DNA of 64,000 nt from an uncultured Altererythrobacter sp. (GTDB taxonomy: Bacteria; Pseudomonadota; Alphaproteobacteria; Sphingomonadales; Sphingomonadaceae), in NCBI GenBank assembly GCA_913056125.1, contig CAJXNC010000004.1, positions 124,001 through 188,000 of the forward strand. Direction: 5' to 3'. The notes below the pieces were generated by a model. The model worked only from the letters and a program-made list of their open reading frames with translations. It searched no databases and was not told the origin of the DNA. A program made the position numbers and the translations under genes. Positions 51,236-60,289 of this stretch are shown here, one piece after another (position 1 is the first letter of the stretch; each line of letters begins with the position of its first letter).

Positions 51236-54022
51236 ATGACCACTGGCAAGCAGCTGGCGGGGCTGCTTCTGCTCACAACCGCACTTACCTTCCCCGGTAC
51301 AGCCTATGCCCAGGATCCGGCGGCAACTGCCGACGAAGATCTCCTCGACAACGTCGAAGGCATTGACGACCAGGCGCAGGAAGACGAATTCGACGAGCCC
51401 GAAATCTCCATTTCCGGTGCCAACACCATCATCGTGACGGGGCGCATTAATCGCGACCCGACGCGCAATGCCAGCCAGGTCATCTCGGTCCTCTCGACCG
51501 AACAGATCGCGCGTACCGGCGAAGGCGATATTGCCGGCGCCCTCGGCCGCGTCACCGGCCTTTCGGTCGTCGGCAACGGCCTGGTCTATGTTCGCGGACT
51601 CGGCGACCGCTACTCCCTCGCCATGCTCAACGGCCTCCCGTTGCCGAGCCCCGAACCGCTCAGCCGCGTGGTCCCGCTTGATATCTTCCCGACCAATGTG
51701 GTCGCTTCCTCGCTCGTCCAGAAGACCTATTCCGCCAACTATCCGGGTGAATTCGGCGGCGGCGTGATCAATTTGACGACGCGCGCCATTCCCGATGAGA
51801 CCTTCGTCACCATCAGTGGCAGTGTCAGCGGGGATACCGAAACCACCTTCCAGAATGGCTATGCCTATTACGGCAGCGAGATGGACTGGACCGGCTTCGA
51901 CAGCGGTGTCCGCGACATCCCGGCTCCGGTGCAGTCGTTCCTCGACGCATCGCTCAACGATGGCGTGCTGATCGAAAGCCTTGACCAGAATGCTGTCGAA
52001 GGTTTTGCCCGCCACCTGACCCCGCCGCGATTTGCAACGCTGCAGATCATCGGTGACCTGCGTCCGAACTTCTCGACCGGACTGACTGCCGGCACGGCTT
52101 TCGATGTCGGTAGCGATGGTCGTCTGGGCCTGGTCCTGACCGGCAATATCAGCAATAGCTTCCGCAATCGCGTTATCGCGCGCGAGGATGCGGGTCCGAA
52201 CTCGCCAGACATCGCGCGCAGCGAAAACGAGTTCAAGACCGACAACAATATCCTGGTCAACGCCATGTTCGGCGTGGGTCTGGAACTCGGCGATCATACC
52301 TTCCGCTGGACCAATCTGTTCATCCGCGACACGGTGAAGCAGGCCAGCCTGAACACGATCGCAGACACCGAATTCCCGGACTTCGACTTCCTTCAGCAGA
52401 ACACGGCCTGGTTCGAGCGCCAGTTGATCGACAGCCAGCTGGTTGCCGAGATGGAGTTCGATCGCCTGAGTGTCGATATGCGCGGCGGATTCGCCCGCAC
52501 GGACCGAGAGGCGCCGTTCAACCTGACCTATACCTACGGCAAGCAGGACACCCCGCCTGCTTCCGCGCCTTGGCGCGGGGAGTACATGGTCGATCTCAGT
52601 CGCCAGATCGGCAGCGGCTTCCAGGAAACCGGCGTCGATGTGGTCTTTTCCGACCTTAACGAAGAGCTGTGGTTCGGCGGTATCGATATCAGCTATGAGG
52701 TTACCGACACGCTGACCGGTACGATCGGCTATGCCTATTCGGACACCGATCGCTATTCCGAACGTCGGGCGTTCAGCTTTGACGTCGATGTCGATCCGGC
52801 ATTCTACGTCACCGATCCCGAAGTGGAAGGCAACGGATTCCCGGCCAACGGCCTTACCAGCCTGCAGCAGATCCTCGAGATCGCAGGCCTGCGATCGGCT
52901 CCTCTCCTGCTCAATGCGGCGACCTACAATCTCTTCGATGTCGGACTGATCGACCAGAACGCACTCGATCCGGCTTTCGGGGCGGAGCTGACCATCCACG
53001 GTGCCTATGGGCAATTCCAGTGGGTTCCGCTCGATACGCTGACCATCCAGGGTGGCGTTCGCTACGAAGATGCCACGCAGAGCACCACGCCGATCGGCGC
53101 GCTCAACACTGGTACTCCGGTGAGCAAATCGGACGATTACTGGCTACCGGGTGCAACCATCACATGGGAGGCAGCGGACGGGCTGCAGTTTCGCGCCAGC
53201 GGTTCGCGTACGATTGCCCGGCCGCAGTTCCGAGAACTGGTGCGTCAGCGCTACTTCGATCCGGAAACGAACCGCCAGTACAGCGGCAACCCTTTCCTGA
53301 CCGACAGCGAGCTGACGAACTTCGAAGCTCGTGCGGAGTATTACCTGGATAGCCAGAGCCGCGTATCGATTGCCGGTTTCTACAAGGACATCAAGGATCC
53401 GATCGAAGTCTATGTGGGCCTTGTCACGGGCGATCGCTTCATCAGCTACGCCAATGCTCCGGGTGCCACGCTTTGGGGTGGTGAACTCGATGCCCAGTAT
53501 AATGTCGATCTCTACAATGTCGGCGGGTGGTTCGAGACCAAGCAGATCGTCCTGCTTGCCAACTATACCTACACCCAGTCCGAATTGACGGTTGGCTCGA
53601 ACGACACGGTCACCGTGGTCCAGGGTTCGAACGTGATTGTGGCACCGGCATCGACCTACTTTGCCGATGGCTCGCCGCTCGTGGGTCAGTCCGATCACCT
53701 GGTAAACTTCCAGATGAGCCTCGAGGACCTCGACAAGCTGCAGCAGTTCACCGTGCTGGTGTCGTGGGCGAGCGATCGCGTCACGCTGCGCGGTTCGAAC
53801 GGTCTTTCCGACGTTGTCGAAGAGCCGGGTGCACAGCTTGACCTGGTCTATCGACAGGGGCTGGACCTGTTCGGCGTCGAAGCCGAACTCAAGCTCGAGG
53901 CGCGCAACATCCTCGGTACGGACCACAAGGAAACGCAGACCAACAATGCTGGCCTGATCCTGCAGAACAACAGCTACGATGTCGGTCAGAGCTTCTCTGC
54001 CGGTCTCTCGGTCACGTTCTGA
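51236..54022 (+). CDS. TonB-dependent outer-membrane receptor (928 aa)
   Basis: Start ATG 51236, with GAGGGGG upstream; ATG 51218 is in frame but would place that site inside the gene. Signal peptide ends GTAYAQ. An acidic stretch and a TonB-box-like TIIVTGRI precede the plug (about 70-190) with ALGRVTGLSVVGNGLVYVRGLGDRYSLAMLNGLPLPSPEP and KTYSANYPGEFGGGVINLTTR. The large barrel ends SAGLSVTF. This plug type goes with the exported beta-helix lipoprotein family encoded directly upstream. Ligand unknown; regulation by the nearby OmpR-type protein is possible. Confidence 0.88.
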   Translation: MTTGKQLAGLLLLTTALTFPGTAYAQDPAATADEDLLDNVEGIDDQAQEDEFDEPEISISGANTIIVTGRINRDPTRNASQVISVLSTEQIARTGEGDIAGALGRVTGLSVVGNGLVYVRGLGDRYSLAMLNGLPLPSPEPLSRVVPLDIFPTNVVASSLVQKTYSANYPGEFGGGVINLTTRAIPDETFVTISGSVSGDTETTFQNGYAYYGSEMDWTGFDSGVRDIPAPVQSFLDASLNDGVLIESLDQNAVEGFARHLTPPRFATLQIIGDLRPNFSTGLTAGTAFDVGSDGRLGLVLTGNISNSFRNRVIAREDAGPNSPDIARSENEFKTDNNILVNAMFGVGLELGDHTFRWTNLFIRDTVKQASLNTIADTEFPDFDFLQQNTAWFERQLIDSQLVAEMEFDRLSVDMRGGFARTDREAPFNLTYTYGKQDTPPASAPWRGEYMVDLSRQIGSGFQETGVDVVFSDLNEELWFGGIDISYEVTDTLTGTIGYAYSDTDRYSERRAFSFDVDVDPAFYVTDPEVEGNGFPANGLTSLQQILEIAGLRSAPLLLNAATYNLFDVGLIDQNALDPAFGAELTIHGAYGQFQWVPLDTLTIQGGVRYEDATQSTTPIGALNTGTPVSKSDDYWLPGATITWEAADGLQFRASGSRTIARPQFRELVRQRYFDPETNRQYSGNPFLTDSELTNFEARAEYYLDSQSRVSIAGFYKDIKDPIEVYVGLVTGDRFISYANAPGATLWGGELDAQYNVDLYNVGGWFETKQIVLLANYTYTQSELTVGSNDTVTVVQGSNVIVAPASTYFADGSPLVGQSDHLVNFQMSLEDLDKLQQFTVLVSWASDRVTLRGSNGLSDVVEEPGAQLDLVYRQGLDLFGVEAELKLEARNILGTDHKETQTNNAGLILQNNSYDVGQSFSAGLSVTF

Positions 54023-54057
54023 CAAGTCCCCGGCCATGGCCGGAAGCAAATAGAGAA

Positions 54058-54084
54058 GGGCTCCCGGTGTGAAGCCGGGGGCCC
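54058..54084 (+). terminator. Terminator hairpin of the TonB-receptor gene
   Basis: GGGCTCCCGG, loop of seven, CCGGGGGCCC: a 10-base stem with one G-T pair, followed by TTACTCGTT. A second perfect palindrome CCGGCCATGGCCGG is at 54030-54043. Both lie right after the receptor stop. Confidence 0.6.
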
Positions 54085-54179
54085 TTACTCGTTCCGAGGC
54101 GTGAGATCGGGGCAGAAATGGCCGGCAGTTCTGCCGGGAACGCAATCTTGGGGAAGGAATTGGCAGGCCGCGAGGCCGG

Positions 54180-54854
54180 TCAGGGCAGGTCTAGTACGTA
54201 ACCCTTGCCGTGGACGGTGCGCAGCAAGTGGCCAGCCCCGACTTCGCGAAGGCCGAAACGCAGGCGCTTGATCCACACATCGACCGTGCGCAGATACTCG
54301 GGGTCTCCCGCCTTGCCGAGCGCATCGACGAGTTCCTGGCGTGTCAGGATGCGGTTTGGATTTTCGGCCATGAAGCGCAGCACGCGAAACTCGTTCGGGC
54401 GCAGGGGAATCAGCGTCCGCTTCCAGCGAGCCTGTTCGCCAGCGACATTGATCAGCAGGTCTGACAATTCGAGCGTTTGCCCGCCGACCGGCCGGCTGCC
54501 TGCCGAATGAAGCGCAAGCACGCGGTCGAGCATGGACTGCCGGTCAAGCGGCCCAACAGCATAATCGTCTGCCCCGGCCTTCAAGGCGCGGCGCCGGTCT
54601 TCGGCGTCTTCCGCTTCCAGCACCATGGTCACATGGGCGTCTGCCAGGCGCGGATCGGCGCGAAGGCGGCGGCACATCTCGAGGCCTGAGAGGTCGTCCA
54701 TCACCCAGTCGACAAAGGCCCAGACGGAGCCCTCGACCAGTTTCTGCGGCCCCTGAGAGGTCAGCAGGCCGAAGGTGAACTCGGTCTCGCCGTTGGAGAA
54801 TTTCTCGTAACGAGATGCGTCTGTGTCAGTGGTGAAAATACTGACGCGATCCAT
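54180..54854 (-). CDS. OmpR/PhoB-type response regulator with degenerate receiver
   Basis: 224 residues from ATG 54854 (GGAGGG 8 bases upstream). In the receiver domain (1-115) Asp49 (FVDWVMDDLSG) can be the phosphate acceptor. However, the conserved Lys is replaced by Gly101 (DDYAVGPLD), and the Thr/Ser position after strand 4 is Leu or Glu (TMVLEAED). The winged-helix domain (about 122-224) has PNEFRVLRFMAENPNRILTRQELVDAL and VDVWIKRLRFGL...RTVHGKGYVLD. Phosphorylation-independent or atypical activation is likely. No histidine kinase gene is adjacent. Convergent with the TonB-receptor gene. Confidence 0.85.
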   Translation of the reverse strand: MDRVSIFTTDTDASRYEKFSNGETEFTFGLLTSQGPQKLVEGSVWAFVDWVMDDLSGLEMCRRLRADPRLADAHVTMVLEAEDAEDRRRALKAGADDYAVGPLDRQSMLDRVLALHSAGSRPVGGQTLELSDLLINVAGEQARWKRTLIPLRPNEFRVLRFMAENPNRILTRQELVDALGKAGDPEYLRTVDVWIKRLRFGLREVGAGHLLRTVHGKGYVLDLP

Positions 54855-54896
54855 CGTAAAAGCCCTCCGCCCTGACGCGGACGATCTGCCATTCCG

Positions 54897-54914
54897 ATGT
54901 GACTCTCATGTGAC
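54897..54914 (-). promoter_or_regulatory. 11-base-period direct repeat upstream of the OmpR-type regulator gene
   Basis: ATGTGAC-TCTC-ATGTGAC on the plus strand (GTCACAT-GAGA-GTCACAT on the gene's strand), 43 bases before its start. The 7-4-7 layout is that of PHO boxes and other OmpR-family sites. Autoregulation is inferred. Confidence 0.45.
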
Positions 54915-55051
54915 GCGAACATGCAGAATCTCCGCTACGCGGAAATCATTCAGCGGGAGCGAGGGCCAAGCGCCTTTTGAGGCCGACCGGACGGCATTTC
55001 GAGGCCAACCGAAGTCGAACAGTGACGGACCCCGATAGGGGGCGTCGTGCC

Positions 55052-55441
55052 TCAGTTTTGCAGGTAGGCTTGGCGGGTTTCCGAAAGAGCGATGACTTCG
55101 CGCGGGACGAAGGGGATGACCGGCGTTGCCTGGTAGTTGATCGTCAGCCTGCCGAATTGCGCGCCATTGGAAGTGCCACGCTGGAAGTCGATCGCGGTAA
55201 TGCCCGCAGGATCGATCCCGTCCAGGTGAGCGCGCGTTTCGGCCACAACCTGTGCGGTCGTCGCATGCGGGTTGATCTTGGCAAAACGCAAGCCCTCGCC
55301 AACAGCGTGACGCAGCCCGCCCGATGTGTGCAGGACGATACCGAATTGTAGAATCCCGACCATCAGCGTGATGAGGACCGGGATTGCGAGGGCGAATTCG
55401 ACGACCGCTGCGCCCTTCTCGTCTCTTGCGAATGTCCGCAT
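55052..55441 (-). CDS. TadE-like pseudopilin
   Basis: 129 residues from ATG 55441; GTG 55447 overlaps the stop of the gene before (GTGA) and is an alternative. The TadE hallmark KGAAVVEFALAIPVLITLMVGILQFG sits in the first 45 residues: a short basic lead, the E of the processing/assembly site and one membrane helix. A periplasmic domain of about 80 residues follows. TadE-like minor pseudopilins belong to Flp/tad pili. Third gene of a three-gene unit. Confidence 0.85.
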   Translation of the reverse strand: MRTFARDEKGAAVVEFALAIPVLITLMVGILQFGIVLHTSGGLRHAVGEGLRFAKINPHATTAQVVAETRAHLDGIDPAGITAIDFQRGTSNGAQFGRLTINYQATPVIPFVPREVIALSETRQAYLQN

Positions 55442-55443
55442 CG

Positions 55444-55932
55444 TCACTGGATCCTCACCGTGCTATCACCGACCACCGAGAAGCTGGAATTGAATGCATC
55501 AAGACCGACCATCCCTGCCAAGGCAGTCCAGTCGAAGAACGGATCCACATCGTCGCGGATCGAGATGCTGACATAGCGCGCCGAGGCTTCGCCGCTCGCG
55601 CATCCGCCGTTGAAATTGTTCGAACGTACGCCGTTACACACGAGAAAGATCTGCGCGGTCACGTTTTCGGCCGCCAGACCCGAAGCGGCAATCGCCTCGG
55701 TCACGAGATAGGAAGTGTCGCCGTTCGTCGGGCGGACCGAAAGAGCATAGTCGGTTACGCGCTGCGCGGCTTGCTCCATGTCCATGCGCGCGCTGATCAG
55801 TCGCGACATGTCGATCGCGCCGAGCAGGAGCACCATCAGGACCGGCAGGACCATGGCCAGTTCGATAAAGGCCATGCCATCCTGATTGCGGATCAGGCGG
55901 ATAGGGGACAGATGTTTGGGGCGCGGATTCAT
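55444..55932 (-). CDS. TadE-like pseudopilin (second)
   Basis: 162 residues from ATG 55932. After a basic lead of about 20 residues comes QDGMAFIELAMVLPVLMVLLLGAIDMSRLI, the TadE/TadG-type N-terminal helix. The periplasmic part has two cysteines (LVCNGV, GGCASG) in a likely disulphide. It starts 4 bases after the TadG-like gene stop and its stop overlaps the next TadE-like gene. Confidence 0.82.
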   Translation of the reverse strand: MNPRPKHLSPIRLIRNQDGMAFIELAMVLPVLMVLLLGAIDMSRLISARMDMEQAAQRVTDYALSVRPTNGDTSYLVTEAIAASGLAAENVTAQIFLVCNGVRSNNFNGGCASGEASARYVSISIRDDVDPFFDWTALAGMVGLDAFNSSFSVVGDSTVRIQ

Positions 55933-55936
55933 CGGT

Positions 55937-57184
55937 TTACTCCACGATGCGCATGCGGCGGCCCGACGTGTCGATATCGTCGTAATCGCTGGGACAATTG
56001 TTCGAGAACGATGTCTCGCCCGAAATGCTGATGCGATAGGCAACCATCAGCAGGCATTCGGAATGCTGGCCCGAACTGCCGTTGAAGCTCAGCGGGCCGT
56101 TGGGCATGTAGACGACCCCTTCCATGTTGAAATCGCTATCGCCGTTGAGCTTGCTGTCCTTCACCGCTCCGATCTGGTCCTGATAGACGAGGATGTTATA
56201 CCAGGTTGCATCCTCGCTCTGGCTGGGAGCACGCAGGTCGACGTCGGCACCGCCGGCGAAATCGAGCGTCGAGACATTACCGTTGTTCTGGCCGGTCAGG
56301 ATGATGGTGACGCCTTCGCCGGTGATCGAAGCCTGGCTGTTCACCTTCAGGTCGCCCTTGTCGATAATATAGACGCCTGGCGAGAGCACGGCATCGCCGC
56401 GGATCGTCAGCCCGTTGCAATAGCGGCCAGGCGAAAGCGTAACGCTCTCATTGGCGTTTACCGCGAAGTTGTTTTCCGAACAGCCTGCCGGGCTGGAGGG
56501 CGTGGTGAGGCCGCGCGAAGCCAGCGGGTCTTCCTGCGCCGCACTGTAGGGATTGAGATTCGTCGTCGACGGAATGTTTGAATCGGAATATTCGATCCCC
56601 CCAACCGCGGTCAGCGGAGAACCGGTAAGCCAGCTCGTTCCGTCGAGGTCGATCGCGTCGACGTCGACCGAATTGGCTGCAACGCCGCAAGTCAGGAGCA
56701 CGTCTGCCGTACCTGCCAGGTTCACGCCGATACCTGTCTCGGCGAGCGAGATGATGCAGTGCTCGCCTTCGCTGACATAGGCGGCGACGGCGCGCGAATG
56801 AATGACAGGCGGGGAAGTGAGGAACAGGCTGGAGAAGGGCAGGCGCTTCGAAGTCGTGGCGATGACTTCCACCGCGGTATTGTTCGCGGCGTAGGCACCC
56901 GTTGCCGGAGGGCTGGTGACGCTCTGCACGGTAATCGCGGTGTTGGAATTCAGGCCGATATCATTGGTCGATGCGGCAGTGACATCGCGACCGGCCGACA
57001 GTGCATAGGCGCCCGCAAGTGCGCCGGAATCGACGGCCTGCTGCAACTGGCGCTTCCATAAATACCAGTAGACTGCATCGACTGCGAGGCCGGCGCCGCC
57101 CACCAACGACGCCGCGCCAATGGCGCTGACGGCGACGATGTTCGCGCGCGTGTCCTTGATGATCGACTGCAAGAATTGAAACAT
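55937..57184 (-). CDS. TadG-like Flp-pilus assembly protein
   Basis: 415 residues. The N-terminal region ANIVAVSAIGAASLVGGAGLAVDAVYWYLWKRQLQQAVDSGALAGAYAL is the Tad-like membrane anchor found in TadG proteins. Repeated Asn/Ser/Gly-rich strands follow (GVYIIDKGDLKVNSQASITGEGVTIILTG), and four or more cysteines lie in the outer part. No von Willebrand A domain is visible, so it matches the short TadG form. The rest of the tad machinery (ATPase, secretin, Flp pilin) is not in the window. First of three genes. Confidence 0.8.
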   Translation of the reverse strand: MFQFLQSIIKDTRANIVAVSAIGAASLVGGAGLAVDAVYWYLWKRQLQQAVDSGALAGAYALSAGRDVTAASTNDIGLNSNTAITVQSVTSPPATGAYAANNTAVEVIATTSKRLPFSSLFLTSPPVIHSRAVAAYVSEGEHCIISLAETGIGVNLAGTADVLLTCGVAANSVDVDAIDLDGTSWLTGSPLTAVGGIEYSDSNIPSTTNLNPYSAAQEDPLASRGLTTPSSPAGCSENNFAVNANESVTLSPGRYCNGLTIRGDAVLSPGVYIIDKGDLKVNSQASITGEGVTIILTGQNNGNVSTLDFAGGADVDLRAPSQSEDATWYNILVYQDQIGAVKDSKLNGDSDFNMEGVVYMPNGPLSFNGSSGQHSECLLMVAYRISISGETSFSNNCPSDYDDIDTSGRRMRIVE

Positions 57185-57336
57185 GTCCGGCCCCTCTTTC
57201 TTGGCCGAATCTTGCCTTGCAGCGTTAAGCCCCGCTTGCGGAGCGTGTTAAACACGAAGTTAAGCGCGATCACGCGCAGGAATCCGTGCTTCCTAGCAGC
57301 TTGTTTTCTGTAGCATTCGCGGAAGCAGATAGCCGG
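57185..57336. promoter_or_regulatory. Upstream region of the tad-like unit
   Basis: 152 bases between the tRNA gene and the TadG-like start, all on the minus strand side. It must contain the promoter of the tad-like genes unless they are read through from the tRNA. No clear elements were found. Confidence 0.25.
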
Positions 57337-57428
57337 TGGCGGAGACGGAGGGATTCGAACCCTCGATACCCCGATAGAGGTATGGTTCCTTAGCAGGGAA
57401 CTGGTTTCAGCCACTCACCCACGTCTCC
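57337..57428 (-). tRNA. trnS: tRNA-Ser (anticodon GCU)
   Basis: Acceptor arms GGAGACG (57428-57422) and CGTCTCC (57347-57341) pair, with encoded GCCA at 57340-57337. The anticodon GCT is at 57394-57392 inside CTGCTAA, a long variable arm is present and the T-loop is GGTTCGAATCC. Length 92 with CCA, as expected for serine tRNA. Reads AGC and AGU codons. A TTGCGG-N16-TTATAG pair upstream could be its promoter. Confidence 0.95.
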
Positions 57429-57640
57429 GGACCGCAGCGGCTAGCAGGGGCGCGCTATAACGAGGGCATTTGCTGCCCGCAAGTACTGCTCCACATCGCT
57501 GCAAAGATTGCATTCCATTGTGCTTTTCGATTCGACTCACCGCAAAACGGACTCGGGTGGCCGCGCGTTCATTGCCGCTTCACCCGCGATGGATTCTCTT
57601 GCGCCGCTGAGAAGTCCTGCTTGCACGAGGAGGGTCGACG

Positions 57641-58471
57641 ATGTTGACCGCAATCGCCGCGAAAACCCGCAAGACTGCGCTGGGCGCAGCCTTTGCCATG
57701 CTTGCCGCATTCACCGTCGCTCCGCTGGCGGCGCAGAGCATCGAAACGGTTGATCCCGACATGGCGATCGACGCCGATTTGGCGCAGACTGGCCCGGCAG
57801 CCAGTCCTGCGGATAGCACCGTTCCCAGCGGGGATACGGAGCTTCCCAGAGCGCGTTACGATTCGCAGGCATCGCCTTATGCAGGGCAGACGCTTGACCT
57901 TCCGGAGGAGGAAGTTCGCGAAGTCTATCCCGCGCCTGCCCAGGTTGCGGCGAACGAGGTTGCGCAGCCTGCTGCCGCAACCTCCGCATCTACCTATGGC
58001 GAGGATGACCTGATCGGTGCCGCCGAAGGCCTGTTCGGCCAGGGCGCAGAGGGCCTCGCTCGCCTTATCGAGGACATCCTCGAGAAACAGGGCGAGCCCA
58101 ATGGATATATTGTGGGCCGCGAGGGCGGTGGCGCCTTCGTGCTCGGCGTTCGCTATGGTTCGGGCACCCTGTTCCACAAGGTCGAAGGCAACATGCCCGT
58201 CTACTGGACAGGTCCGTCCATCGGCTTCGATGCGGGTGCCAATGCGGGCAACACCTTTGTGCTGGTCTACAACCTCTACGACACGGACGAGCTCTACGAA
58301 CGCTATCCGGCAGGCGAGGGACAGGCCTATCTCGTTGGCGGTTTCACCGCCAGCTACCTGCGCAAGGGCAATATCGTGCTGATCCCGATCCGTGTCGGAG
58401 CGGGTCTGAGGCTCGGCGTCAATGCGGGCTATATGCGCTTCTCGCACAAGCAGCGCTGGCTGCCTTTCTGA
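57641..58471 (+). CDS. DUF1134 (EipA-family) periplasmic envelope protein
   Basis: 276 residues from ATG 57641 (GGAGGG 6 bases upstream). Signal peptide ends APLAAQS near residue 32. An acidic, Pro-rich segment runs to about residue 120. The conserved domain then shows GEPNGYIVGREGGGAFVLGVRYGSGTL, VYWTGPSIGFDAGANAGNTFVLVYNLYDTDELYERYPAGEGQAYLVGGF and IVLIPIRVGAGLRLGVNAGYMRF. In Brucella EipA supports cell-envelope integrity. The N-terminal segment here is longer than I recall for EipA. Confidence 0.88.
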   Translation: MLTAIAAKTRKTALGAAFAMLAAFTVAPLAAQSIETVDPDMAIDADLAQTGPAASPADSTVPSGDTELPRARYDSQASPYAGQTLDLPEEEVREVYPAPAQVAANEVAQPAAATSASTYGEDDLIGAAEGLFGQGAEGLARLIEDILEKQGEPNGYIVGREGGGAFVLGVRYGSGTLFHKVEGNMPVYWTGPSIGFDAGANAGNTFVLVYNLYDTDELYERYPAGEGQAYLVGGFTASYLRKGNIVLIPIRVGAGLRLGVNAGYMRFSHKQRWLPF

Positions 58472-58561
58472 GGTCTCGCGGACACCGCGCGAAAAAAGGC
58501 GCGGGCCAAACCCAATTGACGCTTGCGACTGCGCGCATGCGGCGGCATTGAGCGCCCCGTT

Positions 58562-59740
58562 ATGCTGGACAGACTCGAACAACAACCGCCCGACGCGCTG
58601 CTCGCGCTGATAAAGCTCTATGATGCCGACCCGCGGCCCGACAAGATCGACCTTGGCGTGGGCGTTTACCGCACATCCGAGGGCGCGACGCCGGTCTTCG
58701 GCTGCATCAAGGCAGCAGAGGCCATGCTTGTCGCGGAACAGGATTCGAAGGCCTATCTCGGTCCCGAAGGCGACATGGGCTTTGTTCACGCATTGATGCC
58801 GCATATCTTCGGTGGCGAGGATCCCTCTCAAGGCGGCCGGATCGAGGGCATGCAGACCCCGGGCGGAACGGGCGCGGTTCGCCTCGCCGTGGCGCTGGCC
58901 CAGCGCGCCGGTGTCGGCAAGGTCCTCATGGGCACGCCCAGCTGGCCCAACCACGCGCAGATTTTCGGGGACCTGGGTATCGAGATGGTCGGTTTCGGCC
59001 ACGCCGCAGCCGACGGCACGGCCAATATGGACGAGCTGCGCAAGGCGCTGCGTAATGCCGGCACGGGCGATGCCGTGCTTCTGCATGGCTGCTGTCACAA
59101 CCCGACCGGTATCGACTACACAAATGAGCAGTGGGACGAGATCGCAGATCTGCTCGTCGAGACGGGCGTGCTGCCGATCATCGACCTTGCATACCAGGGC
59201 CTCGGCCGCGGCATGGAAGAAGATGCCTATGGCATGCGTAAGGTGCTTGCCAGCGTGCCCGAGGCGCTGGTTGCCTATAGCTGCGACAAGAATTTCGGCC
59301 TCTATCGCGACCGCGTCGGCGCAGTCTACGCGATGACGCCTGATGCCGCGCAGACCACAGCCGTGATGTCGAACGGCCATGCGCTGGCGCGTGCCAACTG
59401 GTCCATGCCGCCCGATCACGGCGCTGCCGCGGTGCGGCTGGCGCTGTCGGACGATGCGACCGTGAAGCAGTGGCTCGACGAGCTGGATTCGATGCGCGCG
59501 CGTATCCTGCAGGTGCGCGAGAAGCTGGCCGCATCCTCCAATGCTGGCGGCGTCAACCTCGCCCCGCTGGGCGAGCAGAACGGCATGTTCGCCATGCTGC
59601 CGCTCTCCAAGGAACAGATCCAGAAGCTGCGCGACGATCACGGCGTCTACATGGCGGGTTCGGGCCGTATCAATGTCGCCGGTCTGACCATGGACAATAT
59701 CGACAAATTCGTCGGTGCCCTGGCAGCGGTAAGCGGGTGA
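58562..59740 (+). CDS. Aromatic/aspartate aminotransferase, PLP-dependent class I
   Basis: 392 residues from ATG 58562; the frame extends to 58523 without a ribosome site. The substrate-binding start KIDLGVGVYRTSEGATPVF, CHNPTGIDYTNEQW and the PLP lysine Lys243 (YSCDKNFGLYRDR) match the Ib-type tyrosine/aspartate aminotransferases (TyrB/AspC-like). C-terminal SGRINVAGL carries the arginine that binds the substrate carboxylate. It transfers amino groups between aromatic amino acids or aspartate and 2-oxoglutarate. Followed 3 bases later by a GNAT gene. Confidence 0.92.
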   Translation: MLDRLEQQPPDALLALIKLYDADPRPDKIDLGVGVYRTSEGATPVFGCIKAAEAMLVAEQDSKAYLGPEGDMGFVHALMPHIFGGEDPSQGGRIEGMQTPGGTGAVRLAVALAQRAGVGKVLMGTPSWPNHAQIFGDLGIEMVGFGHAAADGTANMDELRKALRNAGTGDAVLLHGCCHNPTGIDYTNEQWDEIADLLVETGVLPIIDLAYQGLGRGMEEDAYGMRKVLASVPEALVAYSCDKNFGLYRDRVGAVYAMTPDAAQTTAVMSNGHALARANWSMPPDHGAAAVRLALSDDATVKQWLDELDSMRARILQVREKLAASSNAGGVNLAPLGEQNGMFAMLPLSKEQIQKLRDDHGVYMAGSGRINVAGLTMDNIDKFVGALAAVSG

Positions 59741-59743
59741 CGC

Positions 59744-60289
59744 ATGGATCGTCAGCCGCACCTTGAAGGGGAGCGGCTGATCCTGCGGCCGCTTCGGGAA
59801 AGTGACTGGGACGGGCTCTTCGCCGTCGCCAGCGATCCGCAAATCTGGGCGATGCACCCCATGCATGACCGCTGGCAGGAGCCGGTCTTCCGGGCATTCT
59901 TTGCCGATGCGCTGGCCAAGGGTGGCGCTTTGGCGGTAATCGAGAAATCGAGCGGAGAGATTGTCGGATCCAGCCGGTTCCAGGGCCATGACAACGCTGA
60001 CGGTGGCAGCGTCGAAATCGGTTGGACTTTCCTTGCCCGCCGCCTTTGGGGTGCAGGCTACAACGCGGAAATGAAGCGCCTGATGCTGGCTCATGCCCTG
60101 CGCTTCGTCAGGCGCGTGGAATTCCATGTTGGCGAGGGCAACATCATCAGCCGCAAGGCAATGGAACATATCGGCGGAGGATTGACCGACCAGACGGATA
60201 CGGTCGCCACGCCGCGTGGCCCGGTCGTGCATGTGATTTACGAAATCGGCCGCGAGGACTTTGCTTGCGGGCCGCTTTCGACCGCTTAA
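59744..60289 (+). CDS. GNAT-family N-acetyltransferase, RimJ/RimL-like
   Basis: 181 residues. It has the RimJ/RimL-type start LEGERLILRPLRESDWDGLFAVASDPQIW and, in place of the usual acetyl-CoA loop Q/R-x2-G-x-G/A, RRLWGAGYNAEMKRLMLAHAL. VEFHVGEGNIISRKAMEHIGG is the C-terminal half. Target unknown. Likely translated with the aminotransferase. Its TAA stop overlaps the convergent gene's stop (TTAA). Confidence 0.85.
   Translation: MDRQPHLEGERLILRPLRESDWDGLFAVASDPQIWAMHPMHDRWQEPVFRAFFADALAKGGALAVIEKSSGEIVGSSRFQGHDNADGGSVEIGWTFLARRLWGAGYNAEMKRLMLAHALRFVRRVEFHVGEGNIISRKAMEHIGGGLTDQTDTVATPRGPVVHVIYEIGREDFACGPLSTA

Noticed and set aside
57569-60232. 887-codon minus-strand frame opposite the DUF1134, aminotransferase and GNAT genes
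   Set aside because: It spans three genuine plus-strand genes and their gaps, with no domain pattern; typical artefact of high-GC third positions.
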